Assembly: GCA_003942085.1 (NCBI GenBank)
Contig: DQIQ01000011.1
Location: forward strand, 1 to 45,137
Reading direction: 5' to 3'
Length of the DNA stretch: 45,137 nucleotides
DNA from: Thermoplasmata archaeon
GTDB taxonomy: Archaea; Thermoplasmatota; E2; DHVEG-1
This document shows positions 8,166 to 16,330 of the stretch, piece after piece (positions within the stretch are counted from its first letter, which is position 1; every line of letters begins with the position of its first letter). A program made the translations under genes and the position numbers. Under the pieces are notes generated by a model. That model was given only the letters and a program-made list of their open reading frames with translations, ran no database searches and had not been told where the DNA came from.

Positions 8166-8270
8166 ATGGTAGAAATTGTTCGAATATCCAAGGAGGGGCT
8201 AGTCCTGAACATCAAAGAAGTGTCTGATCGGTATAGAGATTCACCATACCTCTGGGATGAGAACGAATAA
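8166..8270 (+). CDS. possible 34-residue small protein at the end of the archaeosortase operon
   Basis: The frame starts 33 bases after the preceding stop and encodes a charged 34-residue peptide (MVEIVRISKEGLVLNIKEV, ending PYLWDENE). GAGGA at 8155-8159 could be its SD. It lies in the same direction with little gap and a T-run follows (8280-8288), so it may be the last gene of the operon. No family is recognised. Confidence 0.35.
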   Translation: MVEIVRISKEGLVLNIKEVSDRYRDSPYLWDENE

Positions 8271-8337
8271 ACCTTTCTCATTTTTTTTCATCATCCTCAG
8301 ATACAACCGTTTCTGCTTCTCCCGCTCCCTGATTTTA

Positions 8338-8673
8338 TCATCCCTGGTTCTTACTACGTTTTGAAGACATGTCTTTCGATCCTTCCTCTGAAACCTTACT
8401 ACGATAACTGTCATCCTCCTTTTTTTTAAGGACAGCAGCCCAGGTCTCAAAATCCGCGTTTATCCAATCCTTAACCGTAATCAACTGCGGTGTCTCTTGC
8501 GCAACCTCGGTGCTATGTCTCTGCCGCATCAGGTCCTGTAAACCCTTGGTCGTACCAGAAATGCTCCTGCTACGCTGATGATCCGTACACAGAGCCCTGT
8601 TATACCGATTCATCGAATAGAAGAACTCATCATCCGAAATGGTCTTTTTACATTCATTGCAATAATATTCCAT
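8338..8673 (-). CDS. small protein with N-terminal zinc-binding Cys/His cluster
   Basis: 111 residues. The N-terminus has CNECKKTISDDEFFYS (CxxC) followed by ALCTDHQ (CxxH), a likely treble-clef or zinc-ribbon half. The rest is helical and highly charged, ending in a Lys/Ser/Glu-rich tail without predicted fold. Function unknown; nucleic-acid or protein binding is possible. Its first ~15 residues are duplicated in decayed form at 9199-9255, beyond the RNase H gene. It is convergent with the archaeosortase operon. Confidence 0.6.
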   Translation of the reverse strand: MEYYCNECKKTISDDEFFYSMNRYNRALCTDHQRSRSISGTTKGLQDLMRQRHSTEVAQETPQLITVKDWINADFETWAAVLKKKEDDSYRSKVSEEGSKDMSSKRSKNQG

Positions 8674-8745
8674 ATACTCCCAAAAGACGATAGCATAGGT
8701 CTCCTATTAAGAGGATGCCCCGCACCATCCCCTCTGCGTTGTCAT

Positions 8746-9156
8746 CTAGGTCTCATCCAAAGCGTCATTGACCAATTGATCAGCTGCCACCTGGAATGCC
8801 GTATTTCTCGATACATTGGTATAGACCACTTTACGAAAGATTCGTTCGCACTTTTTTGCTTCCTCAAAAAAAGCAAGCAGATGAGACGCCTTGACCCTGT
8901 AATGACCTTTCATTTGTTTTATCACGAGTTCCGAATCCATAAACACGTGGACCTCGTCTCGCGTATGGTTCGCGGCAAGTTGAAGTGCTTTGATCAAGGC
9001 CATGTACTCGGCAACATTGTTTGTCGTCTCCCCGATATATGCTTTATAGCACTCCACCAGGTTCTTCTGTTCATCATAGATAACGATCCCGACGGCAGCA
9101 GGACCAGGGTTGCCTCGTGCTCCACCGTCAGCATTCACAAATATTTTCTGCATCAT
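8746..9156 (-). CDS. ribonuclease HI-like protein (archaeal/Sto0908 type)
   Basis: 136 residues covering a complete RNase HI fold. FVNADGGARGNPGPAA supplies the first Asp, TTNNVAEYMALIKAL the Glu, FMDSELVIKQMKGHY the second Asp, and VAADQLVNDAL the last Asp region. The enzyme cleaves the RNA strand of RNA-DNA hybrids; archaeal relatives may also act on double-stranded RNA. An in-frame ATG exists at 9171, but TGAGGC nine bases before the ATG at 9156 favours the shorter form beginning MMQKIF. It lacks the basic protrusion of the E. coli enzyme, as usual in this subfamily. Confidence 0.85.
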   Translation of the reverse strand: MMQKIFVNADGGARGNPGPAAVGIVIYDEQKNLVECYKAYIGETTNNVAEYMALIKALQLAANHTRDEVHVFMDSELVIKQMKGHYRVKASHLLAFFEEAKKCERIFRKVVYTNVSRNTAFQVAADQLVNDALDET

Positions 9157-9198
9157 GAAAGTATGCCTCATTTTTTTTTGATACGTTGCCCATACGTA

Positions 9199-9255
9199 CT
9201 ATTCCTCGTTATCATCTGAAATCGCTGTTTTACATTCATTGTAATAATAGCCCAT
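9199..9255 (-). pseudogene. decayed duplicate of the N-terminus of the 8338-8673 zinc protein
   Basis: Reading from 9255 gives MGYYYNECKTAISDDNEE then a stop, clearly related to MEYYCNECKKTISDDE at the start of the 8338-8673 gene. The first Cys has become Tyr and the frame closes after 18 codons. DNA similarity spans about 45 bases. It is a remnant of a local duplication around the RNase H gene, or a stray copied fragment. Confidence 0.65.
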
Positions 9256-9478
9256 GAGCCTCGAGCGGAAATCTAAAGGATCATAACAGATATTTTTTTA
9301 TAAGCATATCTTCAATACTAAAAAGTCAAGCGTTAAAACCGGATCAATACTTCTGATTCCAGAGATAAGTTAAAAAAAAAAATTTGCTCATTAAGCGAAT
9401 TGAACAGCTTGAAAAAGTAAAATATGAAAAATAGCTAGAGAAAAGTAAAAAGTATATTAGCATATATCGGTGTATTAG

Positions 9479-10189
9479 ATGACCATGAAACACGAATTTT
9501 TGGATGCATTAGGAGGATACAAATATCATATTATTTTCTTAATATGTGTTTGTATTGGTGGAGTTTATGGTTTAATCTTTACTTTTAAAAATAATGAATG
9601 GCTCGCAATCTTTTTCATTATTATCATATCGGTGGTTGTTATTGTTATAGTTTTAAAAATAGTAAACGATAGAAAGAAAATGATAAAGAGACAAGAATTG
9701 GATAGAATACTAGCGGAAGAAAAAGCTAAAAAAGAACAAGCAGAAGCGGAAGAGCGAACCAGAAGAGATCGGGCTGAAGCGGAAGAAAAAGCTAAAAAAG
9801 ATAAAATAGAAGCGGAAAAAAGATCCAGAAGAGAGCAATCAGAAGCAGATGCAAAAACTAGAAAAGAACAAGAAGAATCGGGTAGAACATCCGAAAACTG
9901 GATGAAAAAAGATGTTGGAACTTTAATTGAGGAACTAGGTAGTCCTAATGCTACCAATAGGTTTCATGCAGCATTTTTTTTAGGAATCAAGAAAGAAAAG
10001 GGAGCGGTAAACGCATTGATAGAAGCTCTGCAGGACGGAGATAGTAATGTCGTTGCAAATGTAATCTACGCTCTTGGTGAAATTGGCGATCCTCAAGCAC
10101 TAGAACCTCTGCGGAAACTGAATGATGCTGGCGTTGAAAAACTACGAAGAATGGCGATTGAAAAACTCAGACAAATCAAAGGATCATAA
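9479..10189 (+). CDS. membrane-anchored coiled-coil protein with C-terminal HEAT repeats
   Basis: 236 residues. Two hydrophobic segments (about 16-33 and 41-61) are followed by a long charged helix (about 65-140) with degenerate repeats of EEKAKKEQAEAE and EERTRRDRAEAE, a probable coiled coil. The C-terminal ~90 residues contain HEAT_2-like repeats (ATNRFHAAFFLGIKK, SNVVANVIYALGEIGDPQA). Such proteins often scaffold membrane-proximal complexes. The gene is markedly more AT-rich than its neighbours. The start sits about 25 bases after an AT-rich TATA-like stretch (AGTATATTAGCATATAT). Confidence 0.7.
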   Translation: MTMKHEFLDALGGYKYHIIFLICVCIGGVYGLIFTFKNNEWLAIFFIIIISVVVIVIVLKIVNDRKKMIKRQELDRILAEEKAKKEQAEAEERTRRDRAEAEEKAKKDKIEAEKRSRREQSEADAKTRKEQEESGRTSENWMKKDVGTLIEELGSPNATNRFHAAFFLGIKKEKGAVNALIEALQDGDSNVVANVIYALGEIGDPQALEPLRKLNDAGVEKLRRMAIEKLRQIKGS

Positions 10190-10298
10190 TGTAGATATTC
10201 AATTAATTACCACAGATGAACTGGATATTTAATCCTACAATTAAAAGTCTTCGGCCGTACATCAACTATTTTTTTTCTCCCTTCATTGGACCAGCATA

Positions 10299-10937
10299 TT
10301 ACTTTTTACTCAAGGATACAGTCCCCTGCAGCCCCTGACAGCCCACATCATTGCTTCCAACTGTTCCCTGGCAGTTATTGCTCAGAAAATTAAGCGTCCA
10401 GATGTTCCCGCCCAGATCCGCAAACGTAAGACGGTTGCCACTGAGTACCCCGTTATAGATCTCACTGACCGAGTTATCAAACCCGCTGCACCCCTGACCA
10501 GCAATAAGGGTCTGAACCTGGGATGCAGGGATGTTTATCGTAACCGTACCAAACACCATGTTCCCGTTCTGCTGTAGATCAAGGATCACCGACGGAGGAT
10601 TCAGGGTGCCGACATACCGACACGCGGGGTTGTCACAGTTGTTCGTAAACGTTCCACTGCCTTCCCAGCCCCCTGACAAGCTGCCTGTGGGAGACAGGAT
10701 CCCATCAAAGTTAACATAGGTGTACGCCACATACGCAAAACCAAGAATCGCGAACACAAAAATAATGACCATTATTGGATTTTTAAACCCGATCTTCCCT
10801 GATCGGTTTCTGACGACCACACCAACAGGCACGTCTTGAGTTTTTACCGGCTGCATCTCTCTTTGCTTCCCACAGGCAGGACAGAACCTGGCATCATCAA
10901 GCAGCTCACCTCCGCATCCGGAACAATACGCTGGCAT
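10299..10937 (-). CDS. zinc-ribbon membrane protein with exported C-terminal domain
   Basis: 212 residues. The N-terminus is a classic zinc ribbon (YCSGCGG, then RFCPACGKQ), followed by a linker, one membrane helix (IMVIIFVFAILGFAYVAYTYV, about residues 54-74) and a ~135-residue beta-rich domain with four or more Cys (CDNPACRY, GCSGF, NNCQGT, VGCQG), probably extracytoplasmic. Function unknown. The SD GGAGGAAAG (minus strand, 10943-10951) five bases upstream of the ATG is exactly complementary to the CTTTCCTCC box of the repeated RNA-like element found three times in this window. Confidence 0.7.
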   Translation of the reverse strand: MPAYCSGCGGELLDDARFCPACGKQREMQPVKTQDVPVGVVVRNRSGKIGFKNPIMVIIFVFAILGFAYVAYTYVNFDGILSPTGSLSGGWEGSGTFTNNCDNPACRYVGTLNPPSVILDLQQNGNMVFGTVTINIPASQVQTLIAGQGCSGFDNSVSEIYNGVLSGNRLTFADLGGNIWTLNFLSNNCQGTVGSNDVGCQGLQGTVSLSKK

Positions 10938-10974
10938 TTTTTCTTTCCTCCTTTAAACCATACAGTTGACATAA

Positions 10975-11466
10975 TCAAGTACGTTGGATCTTATCATGGA
11001 ACTCTTCCTTCGTGATCTCCCCACGAGCCAACCTCTTTTTGAGGATATCATCAGCGTTTTCCTTGTTTTGTGCTTGTTCGATGATGACGGTCTGAGCAGA
11101 GATGGTCTCTTTTTCCTTATACTCGTTTTTGGCGCCGAGTAATTTCTGACAGACGACTTCGACATCATCTTTTGATCCTACCCCGAACTGATAGATTTGA
11201 AATGCTGACTGTTCATTTCTGATCTGAACATTTAACAACTTTGTAAGAAGACCTGTAGTGGTGACGCTGACGATAACACCAAGGGAACATTCAAAGAACA
11301 GATGATACCCTTTGGAAAAAAACCCTGGTTTCTGTAAAAAAAGCAACCGCTTGTTCGTAATCACAAACACCCCGGGTCCTTTCGTAGACATGCTCCCAGG
11401 TCTTGCTTCAAGTAGCTCTTCGCTCTTCGCTAAAATACCTGATGAATAGATCTGTGATGTATCCAT
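10975..11466 (-). CDS. bacterial-PH-like domain protein with SHOCT tail
   Basis: 163 residues. The N-terminal ~105 residues resemble a bacterial PH domain (GVFVITNKRLLFLQKPG is the typical strand pair; SVTTTGLLTKLLNVQIR follows). A charged helix then leads to a C-terminal SHOCT motif (ADDILKKRLARGEITKEEF). PH-SHOCT proteins are usually small cytosolic or membrane-associated proteins of unknown role. The SD GGTGAGG lies four bases before the ATG. It is probably co-transcribed with the zinc-ribbon membrane protein 37 bases downstream. Confidence 0.75.
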   Translation of the reverse strand: MDTSQIYSSGILAKSEELLEARPGSMSTKGPGVFVITNKRLLFLQKPGFFSKGYHLFFECSLGVIVSVTTTGLLTKLLNVQIRNEQSAFQIYQFGVGSKDDVEVVCQKLLGAKNEYKEKETISAQTVIIEQAQNKENADDILKKRLARGEITKEEFHDKIQRT

Positions 11467-11569
11467 CTTTCCTCACCACATCCCGTCGTTTGATAACAAG
11501 TATTCATTTATAAACCCTCAGCTAAACGAAGTCACCAAAAGGTGAAAAAGAAGAAAAGAAAAGAAAAAT

Positions 11570-11953
11570 TCAATTATTTTCTCTGCAATAAATGATGTTT
11601 AACCAAGAGTGATTATAACCAAGTTTTTGTTCAAGTAAACTATATGCTTTCCCGCTTTTCTTAGAAAATTCTTTATCATCGGTGTAGAAGTCAATCATGA
11701 AATTTGTTGAAAGGTTTACTACCATTTCACAAAAAATTTGGTAATCCATAGTATCTTTAAAATGAACTGAGGACGAATGGGTTTTAATCTCTGATAATTT
11801 ATCGCCAACGTCACTCTTTAAAACAATAATCTTGATAGAGGAATAGATAATTATTTTTTTTAATTCAGAGTTGGACTTACTTTTCTTATTCAATTTATTA
11901 ATAAATTTACTCCAGTCTTCCTCAAAGGGAACCGCGACAAAATCTGAAAACAT
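11570..11953 (-). CDS. hypothetical protein in an AT-rich two-gene unit
   Basis: 127 residues, no signal peptide or membrane segment. It alternates strands and helices (KKIIIYSSIKIIVLKS, YQIFCEMVVNLSTNFMIDFYTDD) and no family is recognised. It starts three bases after the stop of the frameshifted frame 11957-12164, so the two form a unit. The AT-rich composition is unlike the peptidase gene next door and hints at acquired DNA (inference). Confidence 0.5.
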   Translation of the reverse strand: MFSDFVAVPFEEDWSKFINKLNKKSKSNSELKKIIIYSSIKIIVLKSDVGDKLSEIKTHSSSVHFKDTMDYQIFCEMVVNLSTNFMIDFYTDDKEFSKKSGKAYSLLEQKLGYNHSWLNIIYCRENN

Positions 11954-11956
11954 ATC

Positions 11957-12164
11957 TTATAACTTATCTTGTTCGTCATGGTTTAAGTTTATGATTTTAT
12001 CAATAGTTTTTAACGAAAGTGTAACGGATGTCCTTTTCACAATTTGACGACCTGAGATAATTGGTTTATAAATTCTCAATAGTATCGGTGAATATCTCGC
12101 TTGAAAAATCATTGAGGACTCCCAGACCCGAAGAATAGTCATCAAATGAATCTCTATGCGGCAT
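11957..12164 (-). pseudogene. small gene with an apparent +1 frameshift (or recoding site)
   Basis: From an ATG at 12164 a frame reads MPHRDSFDDYSSGLG, continuing 32 residues to a TAA at 12066-12068. The +1 frame continues at that point (KPIISGRQIVKRTSVTL) to the stop at 11957, three bases before the next gene. A TATA-like AAAATATATT about 25 bases upstream makes 12164 a good leaderless start, and the downstream frame has no good start of its own. A combined product would be about 69 residues. A one-base indel, sequencing error or programmed +1 shift at TTA-TAA-A are all possible. Confidence 0.4.
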
Positions 12165-12518
12165 TATTACACTACTCTCAATATATTTTATCTTTTGTTT
12201 TTATACAGATAATGATTACATCCTACATATTATAGAATTTCTATTCAGTATAATAATACATCCCGTTTTTCTGTAAAAGGATCGATTGAAACCATTACAA
12301 TCCTCTTTCTCTTTCAAATGACATCACCATTGGTAATCGTTCCATCAAACCTTTTTCCTATTTGTATTAACAAGCTCGTCACCTCGCGGATCTATCATTT
12401 ACGAGTATACCATCTACGATATTTCACCAAGAAACAAAAAAAATTTCTGTAATCATAAAAAAAACGTTTCTTCTGTAAGAGTTGGTAAATAAAAAAAGAA
12501 AGAGAGAGAACGTTCTCT
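12165..12518. other. AT-rich intergenic region
   Basis: No convincing reading frame or RNA structure. It contains the minus-strand TATA region of the frameshifted gene (around 12183-12195), and near 12498 the A/T-rich 3' flank of the C25 peptidase gene. Confidence 0.5.
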
Positions 12519-14915
12519 CTATGACGGATACCCGCCGATCAGCAGGCTTGGGTCACCAATCAACACCCATTGTTCCACGGTCTTTTGATGCGCGCTGTCC
12601 CAGCCTTCTGCCTTGAAATGACTGATGTACTCGGTCAGCGTCCCTGCGTAGGCATCTCCAAGGATATGGTGTCCATCGGTCCCATACTGGACGAAGAACT
12701 CTGTGGTGATGTAGTTATCCAGACCACCGGTCGTGCAAAACTCGTTGAGGATACCGTACCCGTACCCGGTGTTCCCCATCGTCGCGATCGCGCCAGTCTT
12801 GGGCAGTCTTACGAACCGCTCGCTCCAACTCTCAGCAGTCGGACTCCCATAACAATGGGTCGAATGCACGTTCTTCCGATCCAGAAGAGTCTTAATTATT
12901 GATACATTAAACATGCTGTTATGACAGCCGCCGACGACCACAACAGGGTTCTTGTAGGTATTGGATATTTTATCCATAGGTAAGACCGGCAGACCGATGT
13001 TAAAAACGGAGAGTCCAAGTATCTCAGCACCCTTCCGATTCCCAGGTATACCAGGGTAGTGGTTCGCCCACACCGCGGGGCTCCCATGACCGGAGAAGAA
13101 CACAAAGCCAGCGCCCTGGCTGATGGTGTCGATCACCTCTTTCTGACCGGTCCACTTTCCATTGGAGCTGAAGAGGAATATCTTCTCAATCTCTGAGGGC
13201 ATGTAGTACGCTGCCCCTGCCCGTCCCAGTAACAGTTGATCTCCGCAGGTCCATTCTCCTTCCCAATACATCTTAAAGCCGGTTTTCGTCATGGTGAACA
13301 CGGTGGCTCCAGCGCTGTTGTTGACCCAGACATGGATTTCGGTCTCAACACCATACGGCCGGGGGTCGTAGGTCTTCCCACGGATCGAAAGCACACCGCT
13401 GACGTATTTCATGTCTGCCCAGTGTAACTGACTGTTGAGGTACGCTTCCCGTTCTGTCGGAGCATACGTGAAGTCTGTGTTCCCAAGGATGTTGCCTTCG
13501 GAGACGGACACGATTTCAGCAACAGGGGGAAACGGATATTTCAACCCGGTGATCAGATTGTCATCATGGTTGAAGGTAAGAATGGTCGCCTTTGTCTTAT
13601 CAATGGTGATATTTAATACATCATGGGGTCCGTAGACATTATTGACATTCTTGCTTTGGGCATAAATGGTGTACGCCCCATTGGGGAGCGCGTTCGTATT
13701 CCAGGTAATGCCCAGATCTTCTTGATCCAAGAAGCCATCTCCTGAAACAAGTACCATCTTATTGAACCAGGCAGGATCCGCAGGACCGCTTTCATACGTC
13801 ACAATTTTATCAACTACACCTTGGACTTCTTTGACGCTTCTACAGGGCAGCCTTCCTAACGCAACATCAGGATACAGATCGAGTTTATCGGCACTTATGC
13901 CGCCAAACTCAGCATAGATATGGTTCCCGTTCGAATCCCAGCTACAGAAATCACCGGTCGCATTATAGATGTCCGCGTAATACAGATCACTGATGTATCC
14001 TGGGTCGTCATCCGGGCTTGTCATCAAACTTGAGTATCGCACGGGTAAATACCAGCCCTTTGATCCGAGGCTGGCGCTATCTCTTGGGACTGCGTACAAA
14101 CGTGATTTTAATCCACCAACAAGCAAGATATAGGAGGTATTATAGGTCTCCAGGGCATCCTTGATGAAATATTTTATCTGCTCTGCTGTATCGTACCCGG
14201 TATATTCCGCGTAGATATCCTCAGTGGTCTTCAGCATCGTTGAGACCCCTTTTGAGATCTTATGGTCAACGAGTGGTTGTAGAGCACTGGAGAACTTCGA
14301 GGGGGCGATGATGACTAATTTATACTCGGTGTTTGCTGGGAACGGGGTACTATCACGGACTTTGTAGGTGATGGTCACATCGATGGTGCTAGCGTAATAG
14401 ATCGTGTCAAGCCCTGGTTCATACCGAACCGGATAAGTGTTAATGGTCAAGAACGTCTTATGCAGATTGTTCTCATCCAACCCAGCACCGACATGATAGC
14501 TCATCCAGTCACTGGGGAAGAGGTTTTCTGAGCCATAGATCTCAGGGTTCATCTGCGGTTCACTGGATAGTGCCACGTCACTGCTCAGCGGCATCGGCTG
14601 CGGAGCAGGCATAACCTTCTGTGACAATACCATGGACTTGACGCCGGAGGCGACACAGACGACATCCTGTATCGTCGCACCAAACGGCAGGTTCAACGTT
14701 TCAATGCGTCGGGGAAGCATCGGGCTTCCTGCATCGAAAATCCATGAATCTGTCCCGGCAGATTGTAATTCGACAAAGATTTCTTTTTCGATAATGGTCG
14801 GTTCTGAAAAGGAAAAACTGAGGTTTCCTTGTTTTTCACTAGCGTTTCCCATACCTAGGGCGGTAAATCCACTAAGTACAAGTACTCCTACTACAAAATA
14901 TATGGTGTGTTTCAT
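12519..14915 (-). CDS. secreted gingipain-like cysteine peptidase (family C25)
   Basis: 798 residues with signal peptide (about 1-24). A ~200-residue prodomain-like beta region (propeptide C25 style, containing TLNLPFGATIQDV) precedes the catalytic part. YKLVIIAPSKF, YILLVGGLKSRLY and DVALGRLPCRSVKEV are typical C25 strands. The catalytic dyad is visible: FFSGHGSPAVW (His near 610) and VVVGGCHNSMF (Cys near 663). The caspase-like fold degrades proteins, usually after Arg or Lys. No extra C-terminal anchor is seen; the chain ends right after the catalytic domain (LIGDPSLLIGG). Secreted C25 peptidases are known from sediment Thermoplasmatota and support detrital protein use. A TATA box near 14975 and a GGGGG SD precede the ATG. 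Confidence 0.9.
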   Translation of the reverse strand: MKHTIYFVVGVLVLSGFTALGMGNASEKQGNLSFSFSEPTIIEKEIFVELQSAGTDSWIFDAGSPMLPRRIETLNLPFGATIQDVVCVASGVKSMVLSQKVMPAPQPMPLSSDVALSSEPQMNPEIYGSENLFPSDWMSYHVGAGLDENNLHKTFLTINTYPVRYEPGLDTIYYASTIDVTITYKVRDSTPFPANTEYKLVIIAPSKFSSALQPLVDHKISKGVSTMLKTTEDIYAEYTGYDTAEQIKYFIKDALETYNTSYILLVGGLKSRLYAVPRDSASLGSKGWYLPVRYSSLMTSPDDDPGYISDLYYADIYNATGDFCSWDSNGNHIYAEFGGISADKLDLYPDVALGRLPCRSVKEVQGVVDKIVTYESGPADPAWFNKMVLVSGDGFLDQEDLGITWNTNALPNGAYTIYAQSKNVNNVYGPHDVLNITIDKTKATILTFNHDDNLITGLKYPFPPVAEIVSVSEGNILGNTDFTYAPTEREAYLNSQLHWADMKYVSGVLSIRGKTYDPRPYGVETEIHVWVNNSAGATVFTMTKTGFKMYWEGEWTCGDQLLLGRAGAAYYMPSEIEKIFLFSSNGKWTGQKEVIDTISQGAGFVFFSGHGSPAVWANHYPGIPGNRKGAEILGLSVFNIGLPVLPMDKISNTYKNPVVVVGGCHNSMFNVSIIKTLLDRKNVHSTHCYGSPTAESWSERFVRLPKTGAIATMGNTGYGYGILNEFCTTGGLDNYITTEFFVQYGTDGHHILGDAYAGTLTEYISHFKAEGWDSAHQKTVEQWVLIGDPSLLIGGYPS

Positions 14916-15077
14916 ATTTTTATTAGTCCCCCTTGAGTGACTTGTGTATAAGAATATTGATATTGTCTTATTTATTTATACCTTTGTATGAATCTAAGAT
15001 GTGATAAAAAAACCTTCTATCCCACCGCATCACAGCTTATTTATATACTCCCGTGTTAAAACCCCGGTTGGATCCCT

Positions 15078-15935
15078 ATGGACCTGTGGTTCCTCTTTAG
15101 CATACTTGGGTATACGATCGGTGCGGTCGCAGGCATCCTGGACAAGTATATGATGAACCGGCTGTACCACCCGGTGACCACGGTTCTGCTGCGAACATTG
15201 TTTAACGCAATCTTCCTGGGCACCGCAGGAATACTTTTCCTTCAACTCAGCATCACCCCCTCGCTGCTGATGCTTGCAGCAATCCCGGCATTCCTCCTGG
15301 CCATCAGCTTCGTCGTGTACCTTCGCGTGCTGCAGAAAAAGGACGCCAGCGAGATCCAACCGTTCTCCCAATCACTTGACACCCTGTTCATCTTCCTTGC
15401 CGCAATCATACTGCTCCACGAGCCAGCACGACTGGAAAACTACATAGGAATCCTGGTCATCGTCATCGGCGTCTACCTGGTCCTCACCGAACACATAACC
15501 AAAGTACCACGTCTAGATCGCAATCTTTTGATCATCGCCGCACTCGTCCCCATCGACATCGCCTACGCGCTCCTCGTCAAAACATTCCTTGGAACTGCGG
15601 ATCCCATAGCACTTGCGGTTTCCATCTACCTGATGGCGTTTTTCATGCTTGGGATCATCTCCCTTCTCATGCGACGACACATACACCGACCTGCTGGTTC
15701 CCTCAAACCACAGATGCGCATTGTGCTTGTTGCATCCCTCTGTGCAGCGACCGCCGCAGCATTCCTATACACCGCTCTCTCCCAGGCAGCCGCCTCAAAG
15801 GTCTATCCCATGGCAGGCATCAGCTCCGTTATGGTCTTTTTACTTGCCACCGTGTTCCTCAAAGAAAAGTTCCACAAACACCGATTCATCGGCACCATCA
15901 TTGTAGTGTTCGGCATCTACCTCATCTCGCTGTAA
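15078..15935 (+). CDS. EamA/DMT-family transporter, ten-helix
   Basis: 285 residues with ten predicted membrane helices in two EamA halves (about 1-135 and 148-285). Typical features are VVTxxLLRTLF-like first-half helices, FSQSLDTLFIFLAAIILLHEP closing helix 4-5, and in the second half SSVMVFLLATVFLKEKFHKHRFIG. Family members export or exchange metabolites such as amino acids; the substrate is not deducible. A TATA-like TTATTTATATAC ends about 30 bases upstream, suggesting a near-leaderless transcript. It stands alone. Confidence 0.85.
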   Translation: MDLWFLFSILGYTIGAVAGILDKYMMNRLYHPVTTVLLRTLFNAIFLGTAGILFLQLSITPSLLMLAAIPAFLLAISFVVYLRVLQKKDASEIQPFSQSLDTLFIFLAAIILLHEPARLENYIGILVIVIGVYLVLTEHITKVPRLDRNLLIIAALVPIDIAYALLVKTFLGTADPIALAVSIYLMAFFMLGIISLLMRRHIHRPAGSLKPQMRIVLVASLCAATAAAFLYTALSQAAASKVYPMAGISSVMVFLLATVFLKEKFHKHRFIGTIIVVFGIYLISL

Positions 15936-16035
15936 AAAAGTGCTCGATGATTCAAACCTGGATCTATGATTATGTCGTTTTTATGAATAGATTTTACAGG
16001 AGCAAATATGAACGAAACAAAGCATTTATATATAT

Positions 16036-16053
16036 TGTAAGACATATCTTACA
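16036..16053. promoter_or_regulatory. operator-like palindrome of the toxin-antitoxin operon
   Basis: TGTAAGA-CATA-TCTTACA is a perfect 7-bp inverted repeat with a 4-base spacer. It lies directly after the TATA box (TTTATATATA, 16025-16034) and 10 bases before the antitoxin ATG, where AbrB-type antitoxins usually bind to repress their own operon. Confidence 0.65.
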
Positions 16054-16063
16054 TTGTGATTCT

Positions 16064-16330
16064 ATGGAAATAGCACTCACAAAAATCAGCTCAAAAGGAC
16101 AAATCGTGATTCCTGCGCATTTACGAAAAAACTTCACGCAAGGGGAAGAGTTACTTATTATCAAAAACAAAGATCAAATGATCCTCCATCGCCTCAAAGA
16201 CATGGATAAAAAATTCAAAGAAGATTTAGCACTTGCAAATGAAACCGAAAAAATGCTGCGAAAATACGAACGAGGGGAGTTTAAAAAGAAATCCGCAAAA
16301 GAATTTCTTACAGAGCTGGATAAATGGTAA
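16064..16330 (+). CDS. AbrB/SpoVT-type antitoxin
   Basis: 88 residues. The N-terminal ~45 residues are an AbrB/MazE swapped-hairpin DNA-binding domain (LTKISSKGQIVIPAHLRKNF, then GEELLIIKNKDQMILHR). The C-terminal half is a charged helix (EDLALANETEKMLRKYERGEF) likely to wrap the toxin. The frame is open upstream to 15947, but the TATA box and palindrome at 16025-16053 place transcription start near 16055, so the ATG at 16064 is the leaderless start. It overlaps the toxin gene by seven bases. Confidence 0.85.
   Translation: MEIALTKISSKGQIVIPAHLRKNFTQGEELLIIKNKDQMILHRLKDMDKKFKEDLALANETEKMLRKYERGEFKKKSAKEFLTELDKW

Noticed and set aside
12119-12130. possible fourth copy of the RNA element (CCCAGACCC)
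   Set aside because: No TTTATCTAC box, no pairing partner GGGTCTGG at element distance and no CTTTCCTC box; it lies inside the frameshifted coding frame.
12519-14915. type IX secretion-type C-terminal domain on the gingipain-like peptidase
   Set aside because: The protein ends immediately after the catalytic domain; T9SS is a Bacteroidota system and none of its components are seen.
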